64,000 nt of DNA from Flavobacterium aciduliphilum (GCF_003268855.1 NZ_QLSZ01000006.1:62001-126000), one strand, 5' to 3'; counted from the stretch's first letter, positions 36,404 through 45,454 are shown. Numbers and translations are program-made. The notes: a model not told the origin generated them from the letters alone.

Positions 36404-36488
36404 TTAAAAGATGTATATCTTTATACAAAAACATGTACATCTTTCTAACAAAAGATATATATCTTTTTTATAAAACATGTACATCTTT
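36401..36488 (-). repeat. Four tandem 22-bp palindromic repeats, probable operator array
   Basis: Four units of exactly 22 bp: 36401-36422, 36423-36444, 36445-36466, 36467-36488. Each ends in a dyad of the form AAA(G/C)AT-N4-ATCTTT at unit positions 7-22. Units 1 and 3 have AAAGAT; units 2 and 4 have AAACAT-GTAC. Unit 3 is a perfect 16-bp palindrome. The 22-bp spacing puts all four dyads on the same helix face. The array abuts the -7 box and covers the -33 region of the HU-like gene. Confidence 0.85.
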
Positions 36489-36613
36489 TATAAAATTCAT
36501 CAGCAAGAAATGATTTATTGATAAGGACAAATGGAAAAAAACATGCTTACGATTAAAAAAAGTAGAGTACTCAAATTATAACTTCAATATTGAATTTTTA
36601 AAAAGACATAAAA
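36489..36613. other. Gap between the repeat array and the S9 peptidase terminator
   Basis: AT-rich sequence with no supportable gene. No fifth repeat unit is found on either side. Confidence 0.5.
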
Positions 36614-36639
36614 AAACCCTGCTTGAAGAAGCAGGGTTT
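36614..36639 (-). terminator. Terminator of the S9 peptidase gene
   Basis: Stem AAACCCTGCTT / AAGCAGGGTTT (11 bp) with a 4-nt loop. On the minus strand it is followed by seven T residues. It starts 14 bp after the stop codon. Confidence 0.9.
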
Positions 36640-36652
36640 GTGTTTGTGTAAT

Positions 36653-38557
36653 TTATAAGGTCTCTTTCAACCATTTGTAAAATTCTCTTTGCCAAACCAT
36701 TCCGTTTTGTGGTTTAAGCACCCAATGATTTTCTTCAGGGAAATATAAAAATCTCGATTTGATGCCACGCAATTGCGCTGCTTGAAACGCTTCTTGTCCT
36801 TGTCCGATAGGAACGCGAAAGTCAATACCCCCTTGAATAATTAGAATAGGTGTGTTCCATTTCTCTACAAGGGTAATTGGATTGAATTTAGTGTAGGCTT
36901 TTTGAGCTACTGCATTATCTTTTTCCCAATAAGCACCTCCAAAATCCCAATAATTAAAAAACACTTCTTCAGTGGTGCCAAACATACTTTGTGTGTTAAA
37001 GACGCCATCGTGCGCAATAAACGTTTTAAAACGATTGTTGTGAATACCTGCTAAATAAAAAACCGAATAGCCTCCATAGCTCGCTCCCACACACCCTAGA
37101 CGGGTTTTGTCTACATAGCTTTCTTTTGCCACATCATCAATTGCTGCAAGGTAATCTTTCATTACTTGACCCCCCCAATCTTTCGAGATTTGTTCATTCC
37201 ACTCTTGACCGTGTCCATACATGCCTCGACGGTTTGGTGCCACTACAACATATCCTTGTGAGGCCATTAAAGAGAAATTCCAACGAAAAGAATAGAATTG
37301 CGTTAAAGGTGATTGCGGTCCTCCTTGACAATATAACAAAGTAGGATATTTTTTAGTTTTATCAAAATTTGGAGGAAGAATGACCCAAGCCAACATTTTT
37401 TTACCATCGGTTGTAGTAACATATCTTCTTTCGTATTTAGGTAAAGCCAATTTGCTATAGCTTTCATCGTTCACTTTCGTTAATTGCGTCCACGTATTTT
37501 TCTTCAAATCAACAGAGAAAATTTCAAGGGCATGATTCATATCGGTGCGAGTCAAAATAGCCGTATTTCCTGTAATATCGACAATGTCATGCACGTCAAA
37601 ATCACCCGATGTTACTTGTTTTACTGTAATGGCAATTTTGGATAATCCTGGATAATTGACTTCAAACAATTGTTGTGTTCCGTCAACTGCCGCAATAAAA
37701 TAGACTTTTTTTCCATCTTTACTCCAAGTAAAACTCTCGACTGAACCATCCCAATTTGCAGTAAGATTTATTTTTAGCGATTCGGAAACGCGAACGATAA
37801 TATCATTTTTATCGGCTTCATAGCCGTCACGTTTCATTTGTAGCCAACTCAAATCCCCTAATGGAGAAAATTGCGGATTGGTATCATATCCTTGGTTGTC
37901 TTCGGTCAGGTTGATCGTAGTTTTAGTCTCTAAATTATATTGATATAAATTGGTATTGGTTGAAATAGCATAAGCGGTGCCTTCTTTTTTCTTGCATACA
38001 TAAATAATGCTTTTCCCATCAGGAGCCCAAATAAAATCTTCATCGCCCCCAAAAGGTTTTTGAGGAGCATCAAAGTTTTCGCCTTTCATAATGTCGATAG
38101 GGGTAGCACCTTCTTTGTTTTCGGCATAAAAAACATGATTGTGTGTGCCGTTGTTCCAAGTGTCCCAATGACGATAATCCAATCCGTTGTAGATTTGAAC
38201 ATCAGACTTCTGTAATTCGGGATAATAATCTTTTCCCAAAATCTTTTCTGTTTTCACTTCTTGACTCGACAAAATATACTTCCCATCAGGAGAGACATTT
38301 TTATCTGTAACAAGCTCTTTCGTTTCTTTAAGTTCTGTGGCAACGCCTCCAGTTATGGGAATGGTATAGTATTTTGACACCGATTTGTTTTCTTCCATTA
38401 CAGGTGTAGCCACTTTATATACAATATTTTTTTTGTCTTTTGAGATTCCAATCACACTGATACGCCCTAATTTCCATAGCAATTCGGGGGTTAATACTTG
38501 TTGGGCAGACGATAGTAAACTCATAGTGCACGCGATTATAAGAAGTGTTTTTTTCAT
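36653..38557 (-). CDS. S9 family prolyl-oligopeptidase-type peptidase
   Basis: A 634-residue exported serine peptidase: signal peptide (MKKTLLIIACTMSLLSSAQ), a beta-propeller of about 350 residues with TolB/WD-like repeats (WAPDGKSIIYV, WSKDGKKVYFI), and an alpha/beta hydrolase domain. The catalytic triad is read as Ser493 (GASYGGYS), Asp579 (GGIDFRVP) and His611 (EENHWV). It resembles dipeptidyl or acylaminoacyl peptidases and is probably periplasmic. It is monocistronic. Confidence 0.93.
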   Translation of the reverse strand: MKKTLLIIACTMSLLSSAQQVLTPELLWKLGRISVIGISKDKKNIVYKVATPVMEENKSVSKYYTIPITGGVATELKETKELVTDKNVSPDGKYILSSQEVKTEKILGKDYYPELQKSDVQIYNGLDYRHWDTWNNGTHNHVFYAENKEGATPIDIMKGENFDAPQKPFGGDEDFIWAPDGKSIIYVCKKKEGTAYAISTNTNLYQYNLETKTTINLTEDNQGYDTNPQFSPLGDLSWLQMKRDGYEADKNDIIVRVSESLKINLTANWDGSVESFTWSKDGKKVYFIAAVDGTQQLFEVNYPGLSKIAITVKQVTSGDFDVHDIVDITGNTAILTRTDMNHALEIFSVDLKKNTWTQLTKVNDESYSKLALPKYERRYVTTTDGKKMLAWVILPPNFDKTKKYPTLLYCQGGPQSPLTQFYSFRWNFSLMASQGYVVVAPNRRGMYGHGQEWNEQISKDWGGQVMKDYLAAIDDVAKESYVDKTRLGCVGASYGGYSVFYLAGIHNNRFKTFIAHDGVFNTQSMFGTTEEVFFNYWDFGGAYWEKDNAVAQKAYTKFNPITLVEKWNTPILIIQGGIDFRVPIGQGQEAFQAAQLRGIKSRFLYFPEENHWVLKPQNGMVWQREFYKWLKETL

Positions 38558-38638
38558 TTGGTTTTATTTTTTCAGGGTTCTCCAGAGTTGGATTTAATGA
38601 ATAAAGGGTTAAAAGTAAAAAATATTTTATGCAACACC

Positions 38639-38646
38639 TAATTTTG
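38639..38646 (+). promoter_or_regulatory. Possible -7 box of the DAO-mtgA unit
   Basis: TAATTTTG fits TAnnTTTG and lies 34 bp before the ATG at 38681. No strong -33 partner. Confidence 0.4.
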
Positions 38647-38680
38647 TCTATATTAGCTTCCGTTCCGAAATTCGTTAGAT

Positions 38681-39793
38681 ATGAAATTAAGCTATTGGGA
38701 AATAAAAAATTGGTTTTCAAATGTCGATTTTACGGTTGTTGGAAGTGGCATCGTCGGACTTCATTGTGCTATTAATTTACGGGAGCGTTTTCCAAAAGCC
38801 AAAATTTTAGTTCTAGAACAAGGAATTCTTCCGCAAGGGGCGAGTACTAAAAATGCCGGATTTGCTTGTTTTGGGAGTTTGTCCGAAATTATAGACGATT
38901 TGAAAACCCATTCGGAAGAAGAAGTGCTGCAACTTGTGCAAAAACGATGGGAGGGATTGCAATTGCTTCGCAAACGTCTTGGTGATGACGTGTTAGATTT
39001 CAAACCTCACGGTGGGTATGAATTGTTTCTTAAAGAGGACGAGACTTTTTATAACGATTGTGTACAAAAACTGCCTTTTATTAATGAAATTTTAAAACCA
39101 GTATTCAAAAATGATGTTTTTTCTAAGGAAATAGATCGTTTTGATTTTAAAAACATTCAAGAATATGTGATTTTCAATCCGTTTGAAGGGCAAATAGATA
39201 CAGGGAATATGATGCAGGCGCTTTTAAAACAAGCCATCGCTCATGATATTTTACTGCTTAATCACATGCAAGTGACCTCATTTGTTGATGGAATTGATGC
39301 CGTGGACATTTGTGTGGGAGATGTGAGTTTTAAATCAGGAAAACTGTTGTTTGCAACCAACGGATTTGCTTCGCAACTCACCCAAAATGCCGTGGTTCCT
39401 GCACGGGCACAAGTTTTGATTACGACACCGATTCCCGATTTGGATATCAAAGGAACGTTTCATTTAGATAAAGGGTATTATTATTTTAGAAATATTGGAA
39501 ATCGAATCCTACTGGGCGGGGGTCGAAATCTAGATTTTGAAGGAGAAACTACAACAGAGTTAAACCAAACGGCACCAATACAAGATAGATTGGAAACCTT
39601 ATTAAAAGAAGTCATTTTACCTAATAAGACGTATGCCATTGAGCACCGATGGAGTGGTATTATGGGTGTAGGAAACCACAAAAAACCAATTGTTACCCAA
39701 CTGTCACAAAATGTCTATTGTGGCGTTAGAATGGGTGGCATGGGTGTCGCTATTGGAAGTATAATAGGAAAAGAATTAGCAGCATTAGTATGA
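38681..39793 (+). CDS. FAD-dependent oxidoreductase, DAO family
   Basis: A 370-residue flavoenzyme of the glycine/D-amino-acid oxidase fold. The dinucleotide-binding motif VVGSGIVGLHCAINL is near residues 19-33. ILVLEQGILPQGASTKNAGFACFGS is the typical ribose- and flavin-contact region, and the C-terminal GVRMGGMGVAIGSIIGKELA closes the FAD site. The substrate, probably an amine or amino acid, is not identifiable. It overlaps mtgA by 4 bp (ATGA). Confidence 0.9.
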   Translation: MKLSYWEIKNWFSNVDFTVVGSGIVGLHCAINLRERFPKAKILVLEQGILPQGASTKNAGFACFGSLSEIIDDLKTHSEEEVLQLVQKRWEGLQLLRKRLGDDVLDFKPHGGYELFLKEDETFYNDCVQKLPFINEILKPVFKNDVFSKEIDRFDFKNIQEYVIFNPFEGQIDTGNMMQALLKQAIAHDILLLNHMQVTSFVDGIDAVDICVGDVSFKSGKLLFATNGFASQLTQNAVVPARAQVLITTPIPDLDIKGTFHLDKGYYYFRNIGNRILLGGGRNLDFEGETTTELNQTAPIQDRLETLLKEVILPNKTYAIEHRWSGIMGVGNHKKPIVTQLSQNVYCGVRMGGMGVAIGSIIGKELAALV

Positions 39794-40509
39794 TACATTT
39801 TAGAAGTAAATCCAATTCAAACCGCACGTTTTTTCAAAAGATAATTCATAGTATTAAAAGAATGATGATGTGGTTTTTTGCTTTGTCAATTTTGTCTGTT
39901 CTGGTTTTTAAATGGGTGCCAGTACCTTTTACACCCCTAATGATTACAAGGGCCATCGAACAAAAAATGGATGGAAAAGAAATGACTTGTAGTCATGAAT
40001 GGATGCCTTTAGAATCGATATCTCCCAATCTTCAAAAAGCGGTCATTGCAAGTGAAGATGGTACATTTCTAAAACATTACGGATTTGATTTTAGTGCGAT
40101 GTATAAGGCTTTTAAAAATAACACTAAGGGAAAAAAATTGAAGGGTGGGAGTACCATTTCCCAGCAAACGGCAAAGAATATCTTTCTTTGGCAAGGTAGA
40201 AGTTACGTTCGAAAAATTCTTGAAGCCTATTTTACGGCACTTATCGAAATTATTTGGGGTAAAGAACGCATCATGGAAGTATACCTTAATTCTATAGAAA
40301 TGGGAGAAGGCGTGTATGGCGCCGAGGCAGCAGCACAATATTGGTATCATACCGATGCTGCACATCTAACAAAGAACCAAGCCGCAGGAATTGCAGCCAT
40401 TCTTCCCAATCCAAGAAAATATAAGGCTTCCAATTCGTCTTCCTATATAGAAAGACGAAAAGGAAAAATTTTACGAATTATGAAACACGTGGGCAATATA
40501 GAATATTAA
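39790..40509 (+). CDS. mtgA: Monofunctional peptidoglycan glycosyltransferase
   Basis: A 239-residue GT51 enzyme that polymerises lipid II into glycan strands. One N-terminal membrane helix (MMMWFFALSILSVLVFKWV) anchors it. Conserved motifs: the catalytic Glu in SEDGTFLKHYGFD, KGGSTISQQTAKNIFLW, GKERIMEVYLNSIEMGEGVYGAEAAAQYW. No transpeptidase domain is present, and the length is normal for MtgA. It overlaps the DAO gene by 4 bp. Confidence 0.95.
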   Translation: MIHFRSKSNSNRTFFQKIIHSIKRMMMWFFALSILSVLVFKWVPVPFTPLMITRAIEQKMDGKEMTCSHEWMPLESISPNLQKAVIASEDGTFLKHYGFDFSAMYKAFKNNTKGKKLKGGSTISQQTAKNIFLWQGRSYVRKILEAYFTALIEIIWGKERIMEVYLNSIEMGEGVYGAEAAAQYWYHTDAAHLTKNQAAGIAAILPNPRKYKASNSSSYIERRKGKILRIMKHVGNIEY

Positions 40510-40516
40510 TCCTAAA

Positions 40517-40897
40517 CTATAGAAACAGCCCTTTGTATTGCGACCAATGTTTGTAGATTAAAATTCCGTTGAGCGTGGCAACAACCAATGCGCCAGCAAT
40601 TCCAGGGAGATCTAAAAACAAATGAAATAAAATGATGTTCGTAGAAATTGGTGCTAGGAGCAATAGCGCAAAAGCAAGCCATTTTTTCAGCAACAATAAG
40701 ACACCAATAGACAACTCTAACACGCCTACCGTTTTTAAAACATACCCCGTATTCGCTAAAGACGTCATAAAATCGGCGGCTTTTGGAGAAAGTTCAGGTA
40801 AGGGAATGAAAGGTGATGGTAAAAGTTTGTTCAGTCCAAACGAAACAAGTAGTACTCCTAATAGTATTCTAACAATTTTAGTAAACATTGAATTCAT
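40517..40897 (-). CDS. DoxX family membrane protein
   Basis: A 126-residue protein with four hydrophobic helices (MFTKIVRILLGVLLVSFGLN, LANTGYVLKTVGVLELSIGVLLL, LAFALLLLAPISTNIILFHLFL, GIAGALVVATLNGILIYKHW). This is the DoxX/SURF4-like fold. Its function is not established; some members take part in thiol or redox processes of the envelope. It could start at the second Met (40888). It is convergent with mtgA, 7 bp apart. Confidence 0.88.
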   Translation of the reverse strand: MNSMFTKIVRILLGVLLVSFGLNKLLPSPFIPLPELSPKAADFMTSLANTGYVLKTVGVLELSIGVLLLLKKWLAFALLLLAPISTNIILFHLFLDLPGIAGALVVATLNGILIYKHWSQYKGLFL

Positions 40898-41071
40898 AAC
40901 AATTTGCTTTTAGAGTTAGTAATATGGTAAAAATAGGATTAATATTTTAAACAATACATATTTTTAAGTATGTTTTTTTGCACAATTCTATTTTGTTATT
41001 GTTCACAAGAGGTTTTTGTAACTTTCGTTTGATTTCGGCAACTAATAGTTCAAATTTAAAAAAGTACTACC

Positions 41072-41875
41072 ATGCAAGCACACGAAATAGATTACCAAAT
41101 TTTTGGTGAAGAAATGCAATATGTAGAAATTGAACTCGATCCGCAAGAAATTGTCATTGCCGAAGCGGGTAGTTTCATGATGATGGAGGATGGAATTCAA
41201 ATGGAAACTATTTTTGGCGATGGCTCCGACCAACAACAAAGCGGTTTGTTTGGCAAATTACTCTCTGCTGGAAAACGGGTTTTAACGGGTGAAAGTTTGT
41301 TTATGACAGCCTATCAAAATAGGAACTTCAAAAAAAGTAAGGTGTCTTTTGCGGCGCCCTATCCTGGGAAAATCGTTGCGATTGACTTAGCGCAATTTGG
41401 CGGCCGATTTATATGTCAAAAAAGTTCGTTCTTGTGTGCGGCCAAAGGCGTTTCTGTGGGGATTGAATTTTCTAAAAAGTTAGGCCGTGGCTTGTTTGGA
41501 GGTGAAGGCTTTATCATGGAAAAATTGGAAGGCGATGGGATGGTCTTTGTGCACTCGGGAGGTACTCTAGCCAGAAAAGAATTGGCTGCAGGCGAAGTGT
41601 TAAAAGTAGATACGGGTTGCATTGTAGGTTTTACCAAAGATGTTGATTACGACATCGAGTTTATAGGAGGTATTAAAAATTCTCTTTTTGGCGGCGAAGG
41701 CTTGTTTTATGCAACGCTTCGCGGTCCTGGTACGGTCTATGTACAATCGTTGCCCTTTAGCCGATTGGCAGACCGAATTATTGCTTCAGCCCCAAAAGCA
41801 GGAGGGAATTCCCGTGAAGAAGGAAGCTTATTGGGCGGTTTAGGCAATTTATTAGATGGAGACAATAGCTTTTAA
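41072..41875 (+). CDS. AIM24-like protein (TIGR00266 type)
   Basis: A 267-residue soluble protein built of repeated beta units: [30 protein letters not shown], then Gly-rich turns ([54 protein letters not shown]). These match the AIM24/YbfJ-type trimeric family of unknown function. The tail ([23 protein letters not shown]) is flexible and acidic. It is monocistronic with a good terminator. Confidence 0.92.
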   Translation: MQAHEIDYQIFGEEMQYVEIELDPQEIVIAEAGSFMMMEDGIQMETIFGDGSDQQQSGLFGKLLSAGKRVLTGESLFMTAYQNRNFKKSKVSFAAPYPGKIVAIDLAQFGGRFICQKSSFLCAAKGVSVGIEFSKKLGRGLFGGEGFIMEKLEGDGMVFVHSGGTLARKELAAGEVLKVDTGCIVGFTKDVDYDIEFIGGIKNSLFGGEGLFYATLRGPGTVYVQSLPFSRLADRIIASAPKAGGNSREEGSLLGGLGNLLDGDNSF

Positions 41876-41883
41876 ATAAAAGC

Positions 41884-41918
41884 AAAACCTGACAAGTTTC
41901 GAAAATTTGTCAGGTTTT
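41884..41918 (+). terminator. Terminator after the AIM24-like gene
   Basis: Stem AAAACCTGACAA / TTGTCAGGTTTT (41884-41895 and 41907-41918) with an 11-nt loop. Confidence 0.85.
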
Positions 41919-42148
41919 AAAATCTAATCTTAAAATTAAAGAGGCTTTGCTAGTATGAGCATGACTCCTCTTACCTCATGACTCCTTTTGTATGGTTTTC
42001 TAAATTTCTTCTCTCCAACCTAATGTAAAGCAATTATCTTTTTCTTCTAGTTTACAATTGCCATGCTTAGGGATTCGTGCGTTAGCGGGGGAGTGAGTAA
42101 AATGCTAATAATATAAAAGATAGGTAATATCTAGTCACAGAATTATTA
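41919..42148. other. Gene-free stretch with a decayed coding-like remnant
   Basis: No intact gene. On the minus strand, about 42092 down to 42003, an open stretch reads ANARIPKHGNCKLEEKDN followed by CFTLGWREEI and a stop, without a start codon. It looks like the end of a repeated or decayed element. The GC-rich block at 42074-42092 is the left arm of an inverted repeat (see 42640-42657). Confidence 0.35.
42074..42092 (+). repeat. Left arm of inverted repeat around the 155-residue gene
   Basis: TTCGTGCGTTAGCGGGGGA. Its reverse complement matches the block at 42640-42657 except for a few substitutions and one gap. Both blocks are much more GC-rich than the surroundings. Confidence 0.5.
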
Positions 42149-42616
42149 TTATTTTTTAAATTTCATTTCAAAATCTCCTAAATATTTTTTTAATAAAAAT
42201 GATTCTTCTTCATTTATCAAACCTTCTTGTTGATATGGCACAATAACATCGGTAACAAAATTATATTCTAAATCGTTGTTAATTTTACGACGTTTTAAAA
42301 TCTTGGCTACTTTATTTTCTCTTTTATAAGGCAACCCCTCTTCTTTTATTCTTCTCCAAAATTCTTCAACATCTTCGCCATTACTTTCTTGAAATCGTGT
42401 GAAAATTGCTTCATAATCATATTTAAGACTGGTAAGATTTCTAAATTTTGGTTCTGAGTTAATTATTAACATTTTATTTTCATGATAGCAATTTAGAAGA
42501 TGTTTACAAAAATCCGTACTCTCTTTTTTGGGAGGAAATTTTTTAATTGATTCAATTGCTATATCTGCTGCCTTTATTAAATTTAAGGAAGCTTCTTCAT
42601 ACTTTTTTGATGACAT
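42149..42616 (-). CDS. Hypothetical protein, 155 residues
   Basis: I do not recognise this protein. It is soluble, rich in Lys and Glu and predicted mostly helical: helices near residues 3-27 and 29-50, a mixed middle (LTSLKYDYEAIFTRFQESNGEDVEEFW), and a C-terminal YQQEGLINEEESFLLKKYLGDFEMKFKK. No signal peptide or membrane segment. It stands alone between two GC-rich inverted-repeat arms, which suggests that it was inserted as a cassette. A TATATTTG box lies far upstream (42795-42802, minus). Confidence 0.6.
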   Translation of the reverse strand: MSSKKYEEASLNLIKAADIAIESIKKFPPKKESTDFCKHLLNCYHENKMLIINSEPKFRNLTSLKYDYEAIFTRFQESNGEDVEEFWRRIKEEGLPYKRENKVAKILKRRKINNDLEYNFVTDVIVPYQQEGLINEEESFLLKKYLGDFEMKFKK

Positions 42617-42639
42617 ACTAATTTATTATATAATTAGAA

Positions 42640-42657
42640 TCCCCGCTCCCGCGCGAA
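42640..42657 (-). repeat. Right arm of inverted repeat around the 155-residue gene
   Basis: TCCCCGCTCCCGCGCGAA, imperfectly complementary to the block at 42074-42092. It is followed by a further unusual stretch to about 42695. The rest of the 42658-42833 gap shows no gene. Confidence 0.5.
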
Positions 42658-42833
42658 ATGAAATTCAGCGTAGCTAATCCTTTCGTCTGGTTTTACAATT
42701 TAAAAAACAGAAAAACCACAAAATCCTATCCAACCCTCCTTTTTTTGCTTTTAGTGGCATGCTCGAGCCGATGATGAAAGGGTTTAATCGTTATCAAATA
42801 TAAAAAAATCTAAAGGAATCATCACAAAACGAA

Positions 42834-45041
42834 TTACATATTTAAAATAACGCCCAAAACTACGGTTCTTCCCATATTGGGGATGCCTTCATTTTTTAAA
42901 CGGGACAAATGCGAAATATACGTTTTGTTGAAAAGATTATTGGCATTCAAATTCACATCAAAACTGGTTTTTCCTAAAGTTACTTTTCCACCAAAGCCCA
43001 AATTTACTAGCGTATAATCGTTAGATTTGGTTTCAAATAGACTCGGATTCTTTTGGTCGAACGTATAGGTGACATTCAAAAGCGCAAAAGGGTCTTTTAA
43101 GTACTTACTCGATTTGAATTCGGTTTTAATAGAGTTGTTCCATTTATTGGCAGGGATTAGAGGCAAGTTTTCACCGTTTTGTTTTTTTCCTGTGACACGT
43201 TCAAAACTACTCGTAATGTGCAACCAATCTACAGGGTGCGGATGAAAATGGATTCCGGCTTCTCCACCAAATAAAACCGCATTGGCTTGGGTATATACAT
43301 AGGTGTCAAATCCGTTGGTAACGATACCATTGGGTGCGATAAAAATGTATTGATTGATGGTGTTGTAAAAGCCGTTGACAAACCATTCAAAATGTGGATT
43401 TCGGTATTCCAAATTCAAATCGGTTTGAAAATTCTGTTCGTTTTTTAAAGCAGCATTTCCCACCTCATAGCGATTGCTGCCTTCATGTACACCATTGGAA
43501 GTTAACTCTGCTAAGTTAGGTGCTCGAAATCCTGAGGCGAAATTCAATCGGAAGATGACGTTTTTCTTTATATTGGTTTTGAATCCCAATGAAGCATTAA
43601 AACTTTGAAATTTTTTAGCAATAGCTTGAAAATAGCCTTCATCCCCAAAATTTCCGTGTGCTATTGATGTGACATTTCTGTGGTCAAATCGCGCTCCAGC
43701 TTGAAGCACCTTTTTCTTCCACTCGAAATTTACCGTTCCAAAAACACCAAAATCGTTGGTGGTGGCATCTGGAATGAGGTATTCTTCTCCCGTATTCACA
43801 TTGGTTTGATGCATGCCTTGCGTTCCTACAATCGATTCGAAGTTTCCTATTTTGGGTAAATAATACTTGACATTGTAATTGTAGGTTTTTAATGTCATGT
43901 GTAAATTGGCCACATCACTGTCTTCAAACTCACTTCTATTGTTGGAAATATAGCCCAAATCGGCATCCAATTTTGATCTTTTAAAGAAAATCGTGTTGTT
44001 CCAACTTAAAATAGTAGCATACACAGCTTGTTTCGGAAACGTTGTTTTATGAGTAGGGGTTTGTTCGGCGATACCTTGTTCAGGAATTCCTAAATCCAAT
44101 TTATTGAAATTATAACGCAATGTAGACGTAAAGCGTTCTTTTGAATAACCCAAAGCCGTTTTAAAATCGGATTCATTATAGCGGGTATTAGTTACTCTAT
44201 TTCCGTCAGGAATTTTATAATCGGCATGCGTATTGTAACTGCCCCGTGCTAAAAATTTGAACGAATCTGACGAGGTTTTAACGCCAAGAGAAGTACTACT
44301 TCCATTGGTGTTGGAAAACAATTTTTGATTGAAGTTCCCTTCCAGAGTATTGGGTGCAGCAAATTTTTCAGGGTTGAAATACAATACGCCCCCCAAGGCA
44401 TCAGAACCATACAACAACGAGGCGGGACCTTTAATTACTTCAACACTTTCAATTCCGGCATCATTCAATCCCAAACCGTGTTCTTCGCCAAATTGTTGGT
44501 TTTCCAATCGAACGCCTTGTGAATACACCAACACACGATTGCCGCTCAATCCGCGAATGACGGGTTTCCCAATGGAGGTTCCGGTAGAAACTTGAGAAAC
44601 TCCAGGGATAGTTGCTAAGCCTTCTATTAGGGTTGAGGTTCCTTTTTGGGCCAGTGTTTTAAGGGATTGGTGTTCGACTTTCATCACGTTTTGCGATTGT
44701 AATTTGTTGAATGCCGTTGAAATAATGACTTCATCCATTTGATGTATTGTTTCTGTCAAAATAATATTCATAACGGTCTCTTTTTGTGAGATTTCGACCG
44801 ATTTTGTTTGGGTTTCATAACCCATATAGGAGCATGTGATTTTGAAACTCCCATTAGGAATATTGCGGAAGGTGTAGGTTCCGTTTTCATCAGATAGGGT
44901 TTCTTTATGAAGCTCTGGAAGGCGAATGGTCACGCCAGACAAAGGGGTGTTTTGTGGGTTAGAAATAGTCCCAACGAGTGTGTTTTGCGCAGACGCAAAT
45001 ATGGAAAACCCTAACATGAGGGCAAGAAAAAAAGATTTCAT
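42834..45041 (-). CDS. TonB-dependent outer-membrane receptor, probably for a metal
   Basis: A 735-residue receptor: signal peptide (MKSFFLALMLGFSIFASAQ), a carboxypeptidase-regulatory-like beta-sandwich (residues about 20-95, TLVGTISNPQNTPLSGVTI), a plug (VIISTAFNKLQSQNVMKV, GKPVIRGLSGNRVLVYSQGVRLE) and a barrel ending in LGVILNM. The HxHxH stretch GIHFHPHP and the small His/Cys-rich protein 59 bp upstream hint at a metal such as zinc, as in ZnuD-like receptors. The substrate is not proven. Confidence 0.88.
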   Translation of the reverse strand: MKSFFLALMLGFSIFASAQNTLVGTISNPQNTPLSGVTIRLPELHKETLSDENGTYTFRNIPNGSFKITCSYMGYETQTKSVEISQKETVMNIILTETIHQMDEVIISTAFNKLQSQNVMKVEHQSLKTLAQKGTSTLIEGLATIPGVSQVSTGTSIGKPVIRGLSGNRVLVYSQGVRLENQQFGEEHGLGLNDAGIESVEVIKGPASLLYGSDALGGVLYFNPEKFAAPNTLEGNFNQKLFSNTNGSSTSLGVKTSSDSFKFLARGSYNTHADYKIPDGNRVTNTRYNESDFKTALGYSKERFTSTLRYNFNKLDLGIPEQGIAEQTPTHKTTFPKQAVYATILSWNNTIFFKRSKLDADLGYISNNRSEFEDSDVANLHMTLKTYNYNVKYYLPKIGNFESIVGTQGMHQTNVNTGEEYLIPDATTNDFGVFGTVNFEWKKKVLQAGARFDHRNVTSIAHGNFGDEGYFQAIAKKFQSFNASLGFKTNIKKNVIFRLNFASGFRAPNLAELTSNGVHEGSNRYEVGNAALKNEQNFQTDLNLEYRNPHFEWFVNGFYNTINQYIFIAPNGIVTNGFDTYVYTQANAVLFGGEAGIHFHPHPVDWLHITSSFERVTGKKQNGENLPLIPANKWNNSIKTEFKSSKYLKDPFALLNVTYTFDQKNPSLFETKSNDYTLVNLGFGGKVTLGKTSFDVNLNANNLFNKTYISHLSRLKNEGIPNMGRTVVLGVILNM

Positions 45042-45100
45042 TTGTAAAAGAGTATATTGTTAAAAAATAAATATTCTGAATAGGCTTCAGAAAAAATGAT

Positions 45101-45454
45101 TTAAACAATAAAACGTGGTGGGGCGCGAAGGGCAAAAAGACTGCCTTGAAACGTTTGTGTAATTTCTTTAGAATAGAAAAAAGAATAGGAAATCGGGATT
45201 TCTACGTTCTTAAACGGATAGGCAAAAAAGTCTGATTTTAAAGAAGAACTAAAAGCAAATTCACACACAAAACAATGTTCGTTGTTGTGATGCACATGAG
45301 TGAACTCGGTTTTGTTTTTAGCATATTTGTGATGGCATTCTTTAGAAGTAAGTTCTTGTTCTAAGTGATTAAAAGCATGCAAGGATTGAAGCACTAATGC
45401 GAACAAGAGTGTCAATCCGAAAAACACATTGAGAATGGCGTACTTTTTCTTCAT
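45101..45454 (-). CDS. Small exported His/Cys-rich protein
   Basis: A 117-residue protein that I cannot name. A hydrophobic N-terminal segment (YAILNVFFGLTLLFALVLQS) is a signal or anchor. It is followed by a cluster of possible metal ligands: ECHHKYAKNK, then THVHHNNEHCFVCEFAF (several His plus CxxC). The C-terminal 50 residues are hydrophobic and aromatic. It is probably cotranscribed with the TonB receptor. The ATG at 45454 was chosen over an adjacent TTG. A metal-sensing or carrier role is inferred only from these residues and the neighbour. Confidence 0.7.
   Translation of the reverse strand: MKKKYAILNVFFGLTLLFALVLQSLHAFNHLEQELTSKECHHKYAKNKTEFTHVHHNNEHCFVCEFAFSSSLKSDFFAYPFKNVEIPISYSFFYSKEITQTFQGSLFALRAPPRFIV

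Noticed and set aside
36401..36488. CRISPR-like array
   Set aside because: Units are only 22 bp with no unique spacers, and no cas genes are near. The palindromes over a promoter fit operators better.
42074..42657. Integron-type attC sites
   Set aside because: The arms lack the GTTRRRY core site and no integron integrase is in the window.
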